Below are positions 17,692 to 24,615 of a stretch of DNA of 64,000 nt, piece after piece. The notes under the pieces are model-generated. The model did not search any database. It saw only the letters and a list, made by a program, of their open reading frames with translations, and was not told the origin of the DNA. This DNA comes from Shiella aurantiaca (GTDB lineage Bacteria > Bacteroidota > Bacteroidia > Cytophagales > Cyclobacteriaceae). Position 1 is the first letter of the stretch; every line of letters begins with the position of its first letter. The stretch lies in the NCBI GenBank assembly GCA_030412945.1, contig JAUHJS010000006.1, positions 1 to 64,000 on the forward strand, in the 5' to 3' direction. The position numbers and the translations under genes are program-made.

Positions 17692-18522
17692 TTAAGCTTG
17701 CCCAGCCGATAGCAATGGCTCGTACATCATGATGGCGTGGTTTTCCAATACCCACTCATCACGAAGGAGTTCGTGGCTAGAGGTGTGATACACGCGCCTC
17801 TTGATTTGATTGTGACGGGTATAGCCGCCCCACCATTGGTGAACGATACGGTGATGCGCTTCATACACTTCATAGTATTCCTGAGGTGGCTGCTCACAAA
17901 AAATGGCACCGTGCAAGTGTTCATCACTCAGCCATAGTTTGAGCTGGTAGGCCTGTTGAGTTTCATTTTTTATTTGTAGGTCGATATAGTTATATGAAAG
18001 AGTGGCTCCCGCACCAAAGGGGATTTTCCGATTGATATCCGGAAACACATCATAACCATGGCGGTACCGTTCCTTTATACTTAGAGGCGTATGAAGCACC
18101 ATCCAAAAAATCAGGTTGCCCAATTGGCACAATCCGCCCCCGATTCCTTCTTCTATTTTACCTTGGTTCAGCACCAGCCCGGGCAAATAGCCCTTTCTGG
18201 TACTGGGTTTCCCCACGAGCCGCCAAATGGAAAAAGTCTCCCCCGGACGGATAATCAGTCCATCGATACAGGCAATGGCCAGCATAAGGTTGGTAATTTT
18301 ATTGTATTGAAGGCGCATCTGCACGTCTTTGAGCGGCCTTAATAAAAACGATTGGTGGTCCTTCACCAAATGTGGCAGCGATTCACCCGAACGGGTTTTG
18401 GCATAACTTTTCCTATGCCATAGCCAAACAATAGCCCGTGCTGCACGGTAATACATCCTTCCCAAAAGCCTTCGGAATCTGTTTCTAGTTAAAGGCTTAT
18501 TGACTTGATACCTCTGTTCCAC
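17692..18522 (-). CDS. VanW family protein
   Basis: This 276-residue protein carries the VanW core: the segment GETFSIWRLVGKPSTRKGY, then EEGIGGGLCQLGNLIFW with the conserved GGGLCQ (about residues 127-133), and YNYIDLQIKN. A basic N-terminus with no clear signal peptide precedes it. VanW is an accessory protein of some vancomycin-resistance clusters, but stand-alone homologues are widespread and unassigned. No van or D-Ala-D-Lac genes lie nearby, so resistance should not be assumed. The start codon is GTG. Confidence 0.88.
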   Translation of the reverse strand: MEQRYQVNKPLTRNRFRRLLGRMYYRAARAIVWLWHRKSYAKTRSGESLPHLVKDHQSFLLRPLKDVQMRLQYNKITNLMLAIACIDGLIIRPGETFSIWRLVGKPSTRKGYLPGLVLNQGKIEEGIGGGLCQLGNLIFWMVLHTPLSIKERYRHGYDVFPDINRKIPFGAGATLSYNYIDLQIKNETQQAYQLKLWLSDEHLHGAIFCEQPPQEYYEVYEAHHRIVHQWWGGYTRHNQIKRRVYHTSSHELLRDEWVLENHAIMMYEPLLSAGQA

Positions 18523-18644
18523 CTTGCAATAATCGTGTTTTTACAAGAATTATACTCCGTGTGGCCAAAACAAAAATCCAATCATAAAACCTGTCTACCT
18601 CAACTAGCCTCTGGCTCGTCAATACTTACTGGTAAGAAAGAAAC

Positions 18645-18781
18645 TTCGCCTCCGTCAGTGTCTTCACTGACGGCCAAACCAATTCAAACGTTCACGATTG
18701 AACCCCTTCAATTTTCCGTGAAGACATGAAAAAGGGCGAGAAAAGAACTTTGTTTGGGAGCAAAGGGATTCTCCGCAGGAT
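18645..18781. repeat. 137-bp direct repeat, copy A (downstream of cassette)
   Basis: It matches copy B at 20481-20617 over the full 137 bp in the same orientation, with scattered differences. It holds a 9-bp perfect hairpin with a 4-base loop (18652-18673). A 5-bp hairpin follows, and then a third stem that has decayed in this copy. It ends in a piece resembling the tRNA-Val 3' end (18755-18781). Together the two copies bracket the two-gene cassette. The 120 bases between this repeat and the VanW gene show nothing I recognise. Confidence 0.85.
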
Positions 18782-18800
18782 GCGTAATTTTAAACAGACC

Positions 18801-19388
18801 TTATTCCTGTTTTCCCGAAACTCTATTTTGAAGCTCCCATAACTCAAGTTCAGATTTTTTATCTGAAACAATATGGTCCTTCTTAAACCGATTTAACCAC
18901 TTATACCCTCCAAACAATGTGCTAATTGAGCCAAAAACAAGAAGCACCCAACCAATTATTCGAAATTTCCTTGCATGCTTCTGCAAGACTTTGATTCGCT
19001 TTTGTTCATATTCAAGAATCAATGACTTTGTACTTATTTCGGTTAATTTTTCAGATAATTCTCCACCTTTGTAGGTTTTATTAAAGTCATTTTTCAATTG
19101 ATCAATTAATATTTGGCTCCCTTTGCCACCATTATTCGACTTCAAACTATCGATTTTATCAATTATCAGCCTAGATAAAGCTTTTTCCTTGTCCACTTTA
19201 ACCCTAAGCTCTTCAATTTCATTATTGATAACATTAGCCTCTTTGTTGTACAGAACAATCTCTAAATCAATTTCATTCTCGCGCTCAATTGGGTAGATTA
19301 TCGCAAAAGCAATCAATAACAACCCACCCACAAACAAAAATTTGTATGGATTGTCAGTACTTGGAAATATGGAAGAAAGAAACTCCAT
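18801..19388 (-). CDS. two-helix membrane protein with coiled-coil loop, cassette gene 2
   Basis: The protein has 195 residues with a membrane helix at about 15-34, a long charged helical segment at about 38-138 predicted to be coiled coil, and a second helix at about 142-163. A short polar tail follows. No enzyme motif is visible. It starts one base inside the stop codon of the upstream cassette gene (TAATG), so the two are translationally coupled and probably act together. Base composition is clearly more AT-rich than the flanks. A membrane effector or anchor for the sensor-like partner is inference; I recognise no named family. Confidence 0.8.
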   Translation of the reverse strand: MEFLSSIFPSTDNPYKFLFVGGLLLIAFAIIYPIERENEIDLEIVLYNKEANVINNEIEELRVKVDKEKALSRLIIDKIDSLKSNNGGKGSQILIDQLKNDFNKTYKGGELSEKLTEISTKSLILEYEQKRIKVLQKHARKFRIIGWVLLVFGSISTLFGGYKWLNRFKKDHIVSDKKSELELWELQNRVSGKQE

Positions 19389-20314
19389 TATAGAGAGTTA
19401 ATTTTATCTTTATCAGCCTCTAAATCCTCAAGAGTCTTTTTTATATCCGTAAGTTCTTTCTGATGCACCTTAATAAACTTGTCTAGTTCTGGCTCTACCT
19501 TATTATTTGCCTTATTTCCCCCACAACTTATATTTACTAATAATGCCAAGATTATTAATGTACGACCATAAGGTAATTTAAACTCAATTTGGCCAGGGGA
19601 CTGTAGATTTAATTTTATTGAATACTTTCCAATATCCTCATTCAATTTAAAATGAGAATTTATTTCAACACTCAATGATTTAAAACTTTGAATTAGACTT
19701 AATAATGAATCTACATTAATATCTTCCTCGGTTTTAATATCCAACACAAAATGTGCACTATTGTCTCTAACGTATAACGTTCTAACTACGTTATCAATAT
19801 ATTGGCTATAATCATTAATTTTACTTATTGAATGTTGCGTTAACCTCATTCTATAAAAGTGAGGATCGAGGTCATTCATATTTTTAGCTTCCAACCATTT
19901 AACCTTCCTTCTTTTATAATGTTCGCATTTATACAGTGGCTCTGTAACAGTATAAACTTTATCGTCCTCAATTATGCCAAATGCATATCTAGATGAGTTT
20001 CTACTTGGAATTACAACAACATCACCTTTCTTAAGCTCAACAAAATTGATCAACTTATTAATTATCCCTGTGATCTTACCTTTTGTTCTTTTAGCATCAG
20101 GGTCAAATTTCTCATTTTTCAATATCTTTTCCCTCATTCGACCGAGGTCATTCCCCTGTATTTCTTGAAGGGTTATATAATTCCATCCAATTGCGATAAA
20201 ACCATTCTCATAATAGGTGTCAAAATTGTCCCCATAATCCGTTCTCACAAACCAGTAATTTATTTCAGTAGAAAGGTTTGCTACATTTTTAGACAGTTGC
20301 GCTATTAAAGACAT
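19388..20314 (-). CDS. PUA/EVE-like sensor with membrane segment, cassette gene 1
   Basis: The protein has 308 residues in four visible parts. Residues 18-175 resemble the PUA/EVE-like domain found at the N-terminus of some Mrr-type restriction proteins. The pieces are YWFVRTDYGDNFDTYY, FIAIGW, KKGDVVVIPSR, YAFGII, the basic KRRKVKWL and the closing HSISKI..YSQYID. Residues of about 186-246 form a beta-rich region containing LNLQSPGQIEF. A hydrophobic segment (250-266) is followed by a C-terminal helix (273-308). There is no nuclease motif. The domain suggests recognition of modified or foreign nucleic acid. The protein is coupled to a second membrane protein inside a repeat-flanked AT-rich cassette. 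The defence role is inference. Confidence 0.75.
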   Translation of the reverse strand: MSLIAQLSKNVANLSTEINYWFVRTDYGDNFDTYYENGFIAIGWNYITLQEIQGNDLGRMREKILKNEKFDPDAKRTKGKITGIINKLINFVELKKGDVVVIPSRNSSRYAFGIIEDDKVYTVTEPLYKCEHYKRRKVKWLEAKNMNDLDPHFYRMRLTQHSISKINDYSQYIDNVVRTLYVRDNSAHFVLDIKTEEDINVDSLLSLIQSFKSLSVEINSHFKLNEDIGKYSIKLNLQSPGQIEFKLPYGRTLIILALLVNISCGGNKANNKVEPELDKFIKVHQKELTDIKKTLEDLEADKDKINSL

Positions 20315-20480
20315 TAAAGATTATTTTACAAGCTGATAATTTTAAACATAAAACTAGAAAACTTTTGTTAAAGTCAAATATTTCAGACAAATGTTGTTTT
20401 AGCTCTCGTTAAACATTCAATAAATTTCTATAGCTTACTAATTGTATCTGGAACCCAATAGTGAAACTCTTAATTAATAT

Positions 20481-20617
20481 TTCGCCTCCGTCAGTGTCCC
20501 CACTGACGGCCAAACCAATTCAAACGTTCACGATTGAACCCCAACAGTTTTCCGTGAAGACACGGAAAAGGGCGGAAAGAAGATTTTGTGTGGTAGCAAA
20601 GGGATTCTCCGCAGGAT
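20481..20617. repeat. 137-bp direct repeat, copy B (upstream of cassette)
   Basis: This is the better-preserved copy. It contains three perfect hairpins, each with a 4-base loop: CCGTCAGTG/CACTGACGG (20488-20509), GTTCA/TGAAC (20526-20539) and TTTTCCGTG/CACGGAAAA (20548-20569). It then runs into a tRNA-Val 3'-half-like unit. The 166 bases between it and the first cassette gene are AT-rich with no recognised feature. Confidence 0.85.
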
Positions 20618-20654
20618 TCGTTCCGAAGAACCTACTGACCCTCTGCTTGTAAGG
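20591..20654 (-). repeat. displaced tRNA-Val 3'-half-like unit 2
   Basis: On the minus strand it starts at the anticodon loop (CTTACAAGCAGAGGGTCAG) and runs to the acceptor end, as in the intact tRNA. The T arm carries about 21 extra bases that can form a GTTC-TTCG-GAAC hairpin. One acceptor base differs (TACCA in place of TCCCA). It has no 5' half, so it cannot be a working tRNA. Confidence 0.75.
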
Positions 20655-20661
20655 CCATAAA

Positions 20662-20690
20662 TAAAAAAATCCACCCTTATGAGGTGGATT
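20662..20690 (-). terminator. terminator after tRNA-like unit 1
   Basis: AATCCACC and GGTGGATT form an 8-bp stem with a 7-base loop. On the minus strand it is followed by a T run. It has the same layout as the terminator of the real tRNA-Val gene. Confidence 0.7.
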
Positions 20691-20694
20691 CGTG

Positions 20695-20757
20695 TGGGAG
20701 CAAAGGGATTCTCCGCAGGATTCGTTCCGAAGAACCTCCTGACCCTCTGCTTGTAAG
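20695..20757 (-). repeat. displaced tRNA-Val 3'-half-like unit 1
   Basis: It is nearly identical to unit 2, including the same T-arm insertion, and its acceptor end matches the intact tRNA exactly. The added bases form an outer CAGGA/TCCTG pairing around a GTTC-TTCG-GAAC tetraloop hairpin on the minus strand. It begins at the anticodon loop, the usual crossover region for tRNA-targeting integrases. Confidence 0.75.
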
Positions 20758-20771
20758 AATTAAAATAGTGT

Positions 20772-20808
20772 AAATAAAAAAAGGCTAAATCTTACGATTT
20801 AGCCTTTT
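20772..20808 (-). terminator. terminator of tRNA-Val
   Basis: AAAAGGCTAAATC and GATTTAGCCTTTT form a 13-bp perfect stem with a 4-base loop and a T run on the minus strand, seven bases after the tRNA 3' end. Confidence 0.85.
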
Positions 20809-20814
20809 ACTTTG

Positions 20815-20889
20815 TGGGAGCAAAGGGATTCGAACCCCTGACCCTCTGCTTGTAAGGCAGATGCTCTGAACCAGCTGAGCTATGCTCCC
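20815..20889 (-). tRNA. tRNA-Val (anticodon TAC)
   Basis: The 75-nt gene folds into a standard cloverleaf. The acceptor stem is GGGAGCA/TGCTCCC. The D arm is GCTC..GAGC. The anticodon stem TCTGC/GCAGA carries the loop CTTACAA, giving anticodon TAC (valine codons GUA/GUG/GUU). The T arm carries GGTTCGAATC. The terminal CCA is not encoded. A consensus promoter lies 47 bases upstream and a strong terminator follows. It appears to be the target of past integration, as displaced 3' halves lie next to it. Confidence 0.96.
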
Positions 20890-20935
20890 TTTTCAATGCC
20901 GAACTTTCGTCCCTTATTGCGGATGCAAAGGTAGC

Positions 20936-20966
20936 ACGCTTTTCTATATCTGCAAATACCACACTG
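20936..20966 (-). promoter_or_regulatory. consensus promoter of tRNA-Val
   Basis: The minus strand reads TTTG, 19 bases, TACCTTTG, an exact match to the Bacteroidota consensus. The transcript would start about 40 bases before the tRNA. Confidence 0.8.
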
Positions 20967-21132
20967 AAAAAAAACCATCTTTTTTTTCAGTAAATTTACA
21001 ATCATCTCATTGTGAAAATATTGCATTTCTCTCAACTTTGTAAAAAGCTTTCCCAAGTCACCTAAAACTTTTTCAACTATCCGACTCTTAAAAAAAATCC
21101 TCCTTATCAGCCTAGGCACTATCCTTGTCAGC

Positions 21133-23562
21133 GTGCTTACTTTGCTTGCTTTAGGCTACTTTTATCAGGACCGACTTATCCAGTGGTTTTTGGCCGAAGC
21201 CAATGAGCGCATCAACACCCCCATTACGGTAGAGCGTATCGACTTCTCGCTAATTGAGGATTTCCCAAAAGCAAGCTTCACCTTCAATAATTTCAGTATA
21301 CAAGAAGCCATTGAAGGAAGTAGCCTTCCTTTGGCCCGAGGTCAAAAACTAAGTCTGGCTTTTAATGTATGGGATTTGTATCAGGGCAATTACCAAATAC
21401 AAAAAGTGGCGCTGGAAAACGCGGAAGTAACTGTGCGCATTACCAAAACAGGTCTTCCTAATTACCTTTTCCTGAAAAAGCGTGAGTCGCTGGAGCCTGA
21501 CACCACCATGCTGCAACTGCAAAGTATTAGCCTACATGAGGTCACGATTAACTATATTGATGAAAAACTCAAGCAGAGCTATCAGGTTCAAGCTCGCCAA
21601 ATAGGCGCTCAACTTCAGGTGGCCGATGAGCAAGTACTTGTCTTCTTGAAAGGCAGCGCCCATTCCAAGTATATTAAAGTGGGAGAAGATGTCTATTTCC
21701 AAGACAAAGCTTTGGCTATCGAATCCTCCTTTAGCTATTCCTTGAAAAACCAGTATTTAGAACTAATGCCCTCCACGCTCACTGTGTGGCAAACCAAAAT
21801 GCAGATAAATGGTGCTTTTCAGTTCCTAGAGAAAGAAACCAAAATCAACCTTAGTGCGCAAACCGACCACACCGATGTGTACACGCTACTTCAAGTAATT
21901 CCCAGTCGATATACAAAATCGCTCAGAGCCTTCAAGACAGAGGGAATCATCAACTTCTCCAGCACCATAAAAGGAAGCTATAGTGATTACAAAAACCCTT
22001 GGGTGGAAGTGAAATTCGCTACCAACGAAGCCTCTTTCTATCATCCCGATTACCAGAAACGGATGAATAATATCCGCTTTAGTGGCTACTATACCAATGG
22101 CGAACGCATGAGCGCCCGCACCTCTTTGTTCAAGGTAGAAAACCTGAGTGCCGAACTGGAGGATAAAAAAATAGAAGCTAGCTTCATTTTGAGCAATTTT
22201 GATGACTTCCACCTCGATGGACAATTCTCCGGTGAGATTGATGCCGCTTCTTTGATGGCCTTTTACAAACCCGAAGCGATTGAATCAGCCAAAGGATTAG
22301 TCAATTTCCAAATCGGCATAAAAGGGAGGCTCAATGATCTGAAAAGCAAGACTACCTCTCGGCAGGTAGCCACCTCGGGTGAGCTCAGCATCAGCAATTT
22401 ATCACTTCAGCTCAACACGTATCCGTTGGCTATGAGCCAGTTTAACGGCAATTTCTTGTTCAATAACAACGACCTCGCCATCAGCGATTTCAGTGGCAAA
22501 GTGGGCAGCAGCGATTTCCTCTTAAATGGATTCTTCAAAAACATCACCGCCTATTTATTATTCGACAATGAACCGATTGGTATTGAGGCGGACCTCGAAT
22601 CGCATCTGCTTAATGTAGATGAACTGTTATCGGTCAATGCGGGCACCAATTCCGAAAGCAATTATGCGCTTTCTCTTTCTCCGCTTTTGCAGATTGTATT
22701 CAATTGTAAAGTAGATCAGGTACGCTTTAAACGCTTCCACGGAGAGAACCTGCGTGGCAAGCTGCTATTGAAAGACCAAGTGGCGCAATTAAAAGGCATC
22801 ACTTTGCAGGCGGCCGGAGGGCGTGTTAGCTTAGAATCCACCTTAGACCAACGGGCAAGCGACCACCACCTCAGCCTCGATGTAGATGGACGATTGGAGT
22901 CAATGGAAGTGGATAGTATTTTCTATGTTTTCGAGAATTTTAATCAGACTTGGATCGAAGATCGCCACCTAAAAGGACAAATTAGTGCCAGCGCCCAAGT
23001 ACATATTGATTTCGATAGCCTGATGCGCTACCAAACCGAGAGCATTACCGCCCTGATAGATGCAGTGGTGAAAAACGGGGAGCTGAACAACTTTGAACCT
23101 ATGCAAGAATTGGCCGGTTACGTGGAAGAAGAAAACCTCAATCATCTGGTATTCAGCGAGCTGAAAAATGAGATTTCTATTAAAAACCAAACGGTATATT
23201 TACCAGAGATGACGATTTCAAGCAATGTCACTTCCCTGCAAATCAGCGGTACCCACACTTTCGACCAAAAGATAGACTACAGCGTGGTGGTACCTATCCG
23301 TGCGAGCAAACGCTACGATAAAGATGAGGCTTTTGGCGCCATTGAAGACGATGGCACGGGCGTACCCAAACTCTTTCTCACGATAAAAGGCACTACGGAC
23401 GATTACAAAATCGCCTACGATACCAAGCGGGTGAGAAAAAAAATCAAGGAAGATATTAAAAAAGAAGGGCAAGAGCTCAAAGACTTGTTCAAAAAGAAAA
23501 ACGAGAAAGAAGCCGATAAAACCCAAGAGCTCAATGAGGAAGAATATTTTGAATTTGATTAA
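21133..23562 (+). CDS. AsmA-like outer-membrane assembly/lipid-transport protein
   Basis: This large protein (809 residues from the first standard start, GTG) has an N-terminal membrane helix and a long beta-rich periplasmic body typical of AsmA/YhdP-like proteins, which form lipid-channel bridges or affect outer-membrane assembly. The C-terminal AsmA region includes FSELKNEISIKNQTVYLPEM, followed by a charged lysine/glutamate tail. The family start (basic residues then helix) is encoded 18 codons upstream without any ATG, GTG or TTG: the in-frame codons there read I-R-L-L-K-K-I-L-L. The real start may therefore be a rare ATC near 21079. The next gene overlaps its end by 29 bases. Confidence 0.85.
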   Translation: MLTLLALGYFYQDRLIQWFLAEANERINTPITVERIDFSLIEDFPKASFTFNNFSIQEAIEGSSLPLARGQKLSLAFNVWDLYQGNYQIQKVALENAEVTVRITKTGLPNYLFLKKRESLEPDTTMLQLQSISLHEVTINYIDEKLKQSYQVQARQIGAQLQVADEQVLVFLKGSAHSKYIKVGEDVYFQDKALAIESSFSYSLKNQYLELMPSTLTVWQTKMQINGAFQFLEKETKINLSAQTDHTDVYTLLQVIPSRYTKSLRAFKTEGIINFSSTIKGSYSDYKNPWVEVKFATNEASFYHPDYQKRMNNIRFSGYYTNGERMSARTSLFKVENLSAELEDKKIEASFILSNFDDFHLDGQFSGEIDAASLMAFYKPEAIESAKGLVNFQIGIKGRLNDLKSKTTSRQVATSGELSISNLSLQLNTYPLAMSQFNGNFLFNNNDLAISDFSGKVGSSDFLLNGFFKNITAYLLFDNEPIGIEADLESHLLNVDELLSVNAGTNSESNYALSLSPLLQIVFNCKVDQVRFKRFHGENLRGKLLLKDQVAQLKGITLQAAGGRVSLESTLDQRASDHHLSLDVDGRLESMEVDSIFYVFENFNQTWIEDRHLKGQISASAQVHIDFDSLMRYQTESITALIDAVVKNGELNNFEPMQELAGYVEEENLNHLVFSELKNEISIKNQTVYLPEMTISSNVTSLQISGTHTFDQKIDYSVVVPIRASKRYDKDEAFGAIEDDGTGVPKLFLTIKGTTDDYKIAYDTKRVRKKIKEDIKKEGQELKDLFKKKNEKEADKTQELNEEEYFEFD

Positions 23563-23947
23563 TCCGGTATGGGCAATAGGTGTGATAGCGGTGCTGTTCA
23601 GTGCTTGCCAGCGCCCTGCGGTTTCTTTACCAATAGGGCAAGAAATCGAAGTTAAGCTACATCAAACCTATCAGGTAGACAATACACTAAGCTTTACTAT
23701 TGAAAATGTACAAGACAGCCGTTGCCCCATGGACGCCATTTGTATCCAAGCTGGAAAAGCGGAAGTGAAGGTGCAATGTAAACTAGAAAATAAAAGCAGC
23801 TGGTATACCATTGATCCGGAGAACCAGCCTGAAATCCGCCTTGGGAATTATCAACTCCGCTTTACGGAACTCTTTCCGTATCCACAATCAACCGTGCGGG
23901 TACGCGATGAGGATTACACACTCAAAGTGCTTATTTCAGCACTTTAG
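23534..23947 (+). CDS. hypothetical lipoprotein, beta-rich
   Basis: The protein has 137 residues. Its hydrophobic N-terminus ends in a lipobox-like cysteine (VLFSAC, about residue 25), so it is probably a lipoprotein. The mature part alternates short strands and holds four cysteines, two in SRCPMDAICIQAG. That block is seen in small Bacteroidota lipoproteins without assigned function. It overlaps the end of the AsmA-like gene by 29 bases, which suggests coupling and an envelope role. It converges with the DUF2461 gene and overlaps its end by four bases. Confidence 0.65.
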   Translation: MRKNILNLINPVWAIGVIAVLFSACQRPAVSLPIGQEIEVKLHQTYQVDNTLSFTIENVQDSRCPMDAICIQAGKAEVKVQCKLENKSSWYTIDPENQPEIRLGNYQLRFTELFPYPQSTVRVRDEDYTLKVLISAL

Positions 23948-24615
23948 TCCTCTACCCATTCCACGGCTGCATTCAGGAAATCGTTCAGGGGCTTCATAGC
24001 TTTAAATACCTGAGCGGCTTCTTGGCTTAATGCCTCAAAGCTATCGGGAGTTTTGGTTATTGGGTATTCCATCAAAAAGCTCTTCTTCTTGAGGTAATCT
24101 ACCAGGGGATGATCCAAAGGATAGCCTTTGGGAGCTCGGGCAAGTGCCTCTCCCGAAAGGGTTCCAAAGTATTTCTTAAAATCCGGGGCTTGTATCAGTT
24201 GCAGAAAAGCATCGGCATTATAATCTATCTCCTGTCGTATTTTCTTCAAATCCTCCGAAGCCGGCATAAATCTACCTCCAGCCAAAAAGCTACCTGCGGG
24301 AGAAATCTGCAAATAATATCCGGCCTTTTCGGCCTTCTTGCCCCCTTTACCGATATAGGCCGAAAAGGTAATTTTATAAGGCGATTTATCATTACTAAAG
24401 CGCACATCACGATTGATGCGGAACACACATTCCTTCACTTGCAACCCAGCTATATCGGCATCAAAAGCCCCTATTTTTTGAATAAGGTCAGCAATCATTC
24501 CCTCAAACCCTGCCCGCACCGACTGGTAACGCTTTTTGTTCGCTTCCATCCATTCACGGTTGTTATTTTCTTTTAATTCTAAGAGAAATTTCAGGCTTTC
24601 CTGCAAAGTACTCAT
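23944..24615 (-). CDS. DUF2461 family protein
   Basis: This 223-residue cytoplasmic protein matches the DUF2461 (TIGR02453) family: the N-terminal NNNREWMEANKKRY motif, the central FRINRDVRFSNDKSPYK block near residues 66-82, and GYYLQISPAGSFLAGG. Members occur across bacteria and fungi and have no known function. It is the last gene of a six-gene minus-strand operon and overlaps the nitrilase-MurF gene by four bases. Confidence 0.9.
   Translation of the reverse strand: MSTLQESLKFLLELKENNNREWMEANKKRYQSVRAGFEGMIADLIQKIGAFDADIAGLQVKECVFRINRDVRFSNDKSPYKITFSAYIGKGGKKAEKAGYYLQISPAGSFLAGGRFMPASEDLKKIRQEIDYNADAFLQLIQAPDFKKYFGTLSGEALARAPKGYPLDHPLVDYLKKKSFLMEYPITKTPDSFEALSQEAAQVFKAMKPLNDFLNAAVEWVED

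Noticed and set aside
17692..18522. VanW protein as evidence of vancomycin resistance
   Set aside because: Stand-alone VanW homologues are common and no van operon genes lie nearby.
20461..20652. 63-residue plus-strand frame
   Set aside because: It lies wholly in the direct repeat and the tRNA-like unit, and a similar frame occurs in copy A for the same reason.
20591..20757. Two further tRNA genes
   Set aside because: Each lacks the D arm and 5' acceptor strand and has an insertion in the T arm, so neither can fold as a full tRNA.
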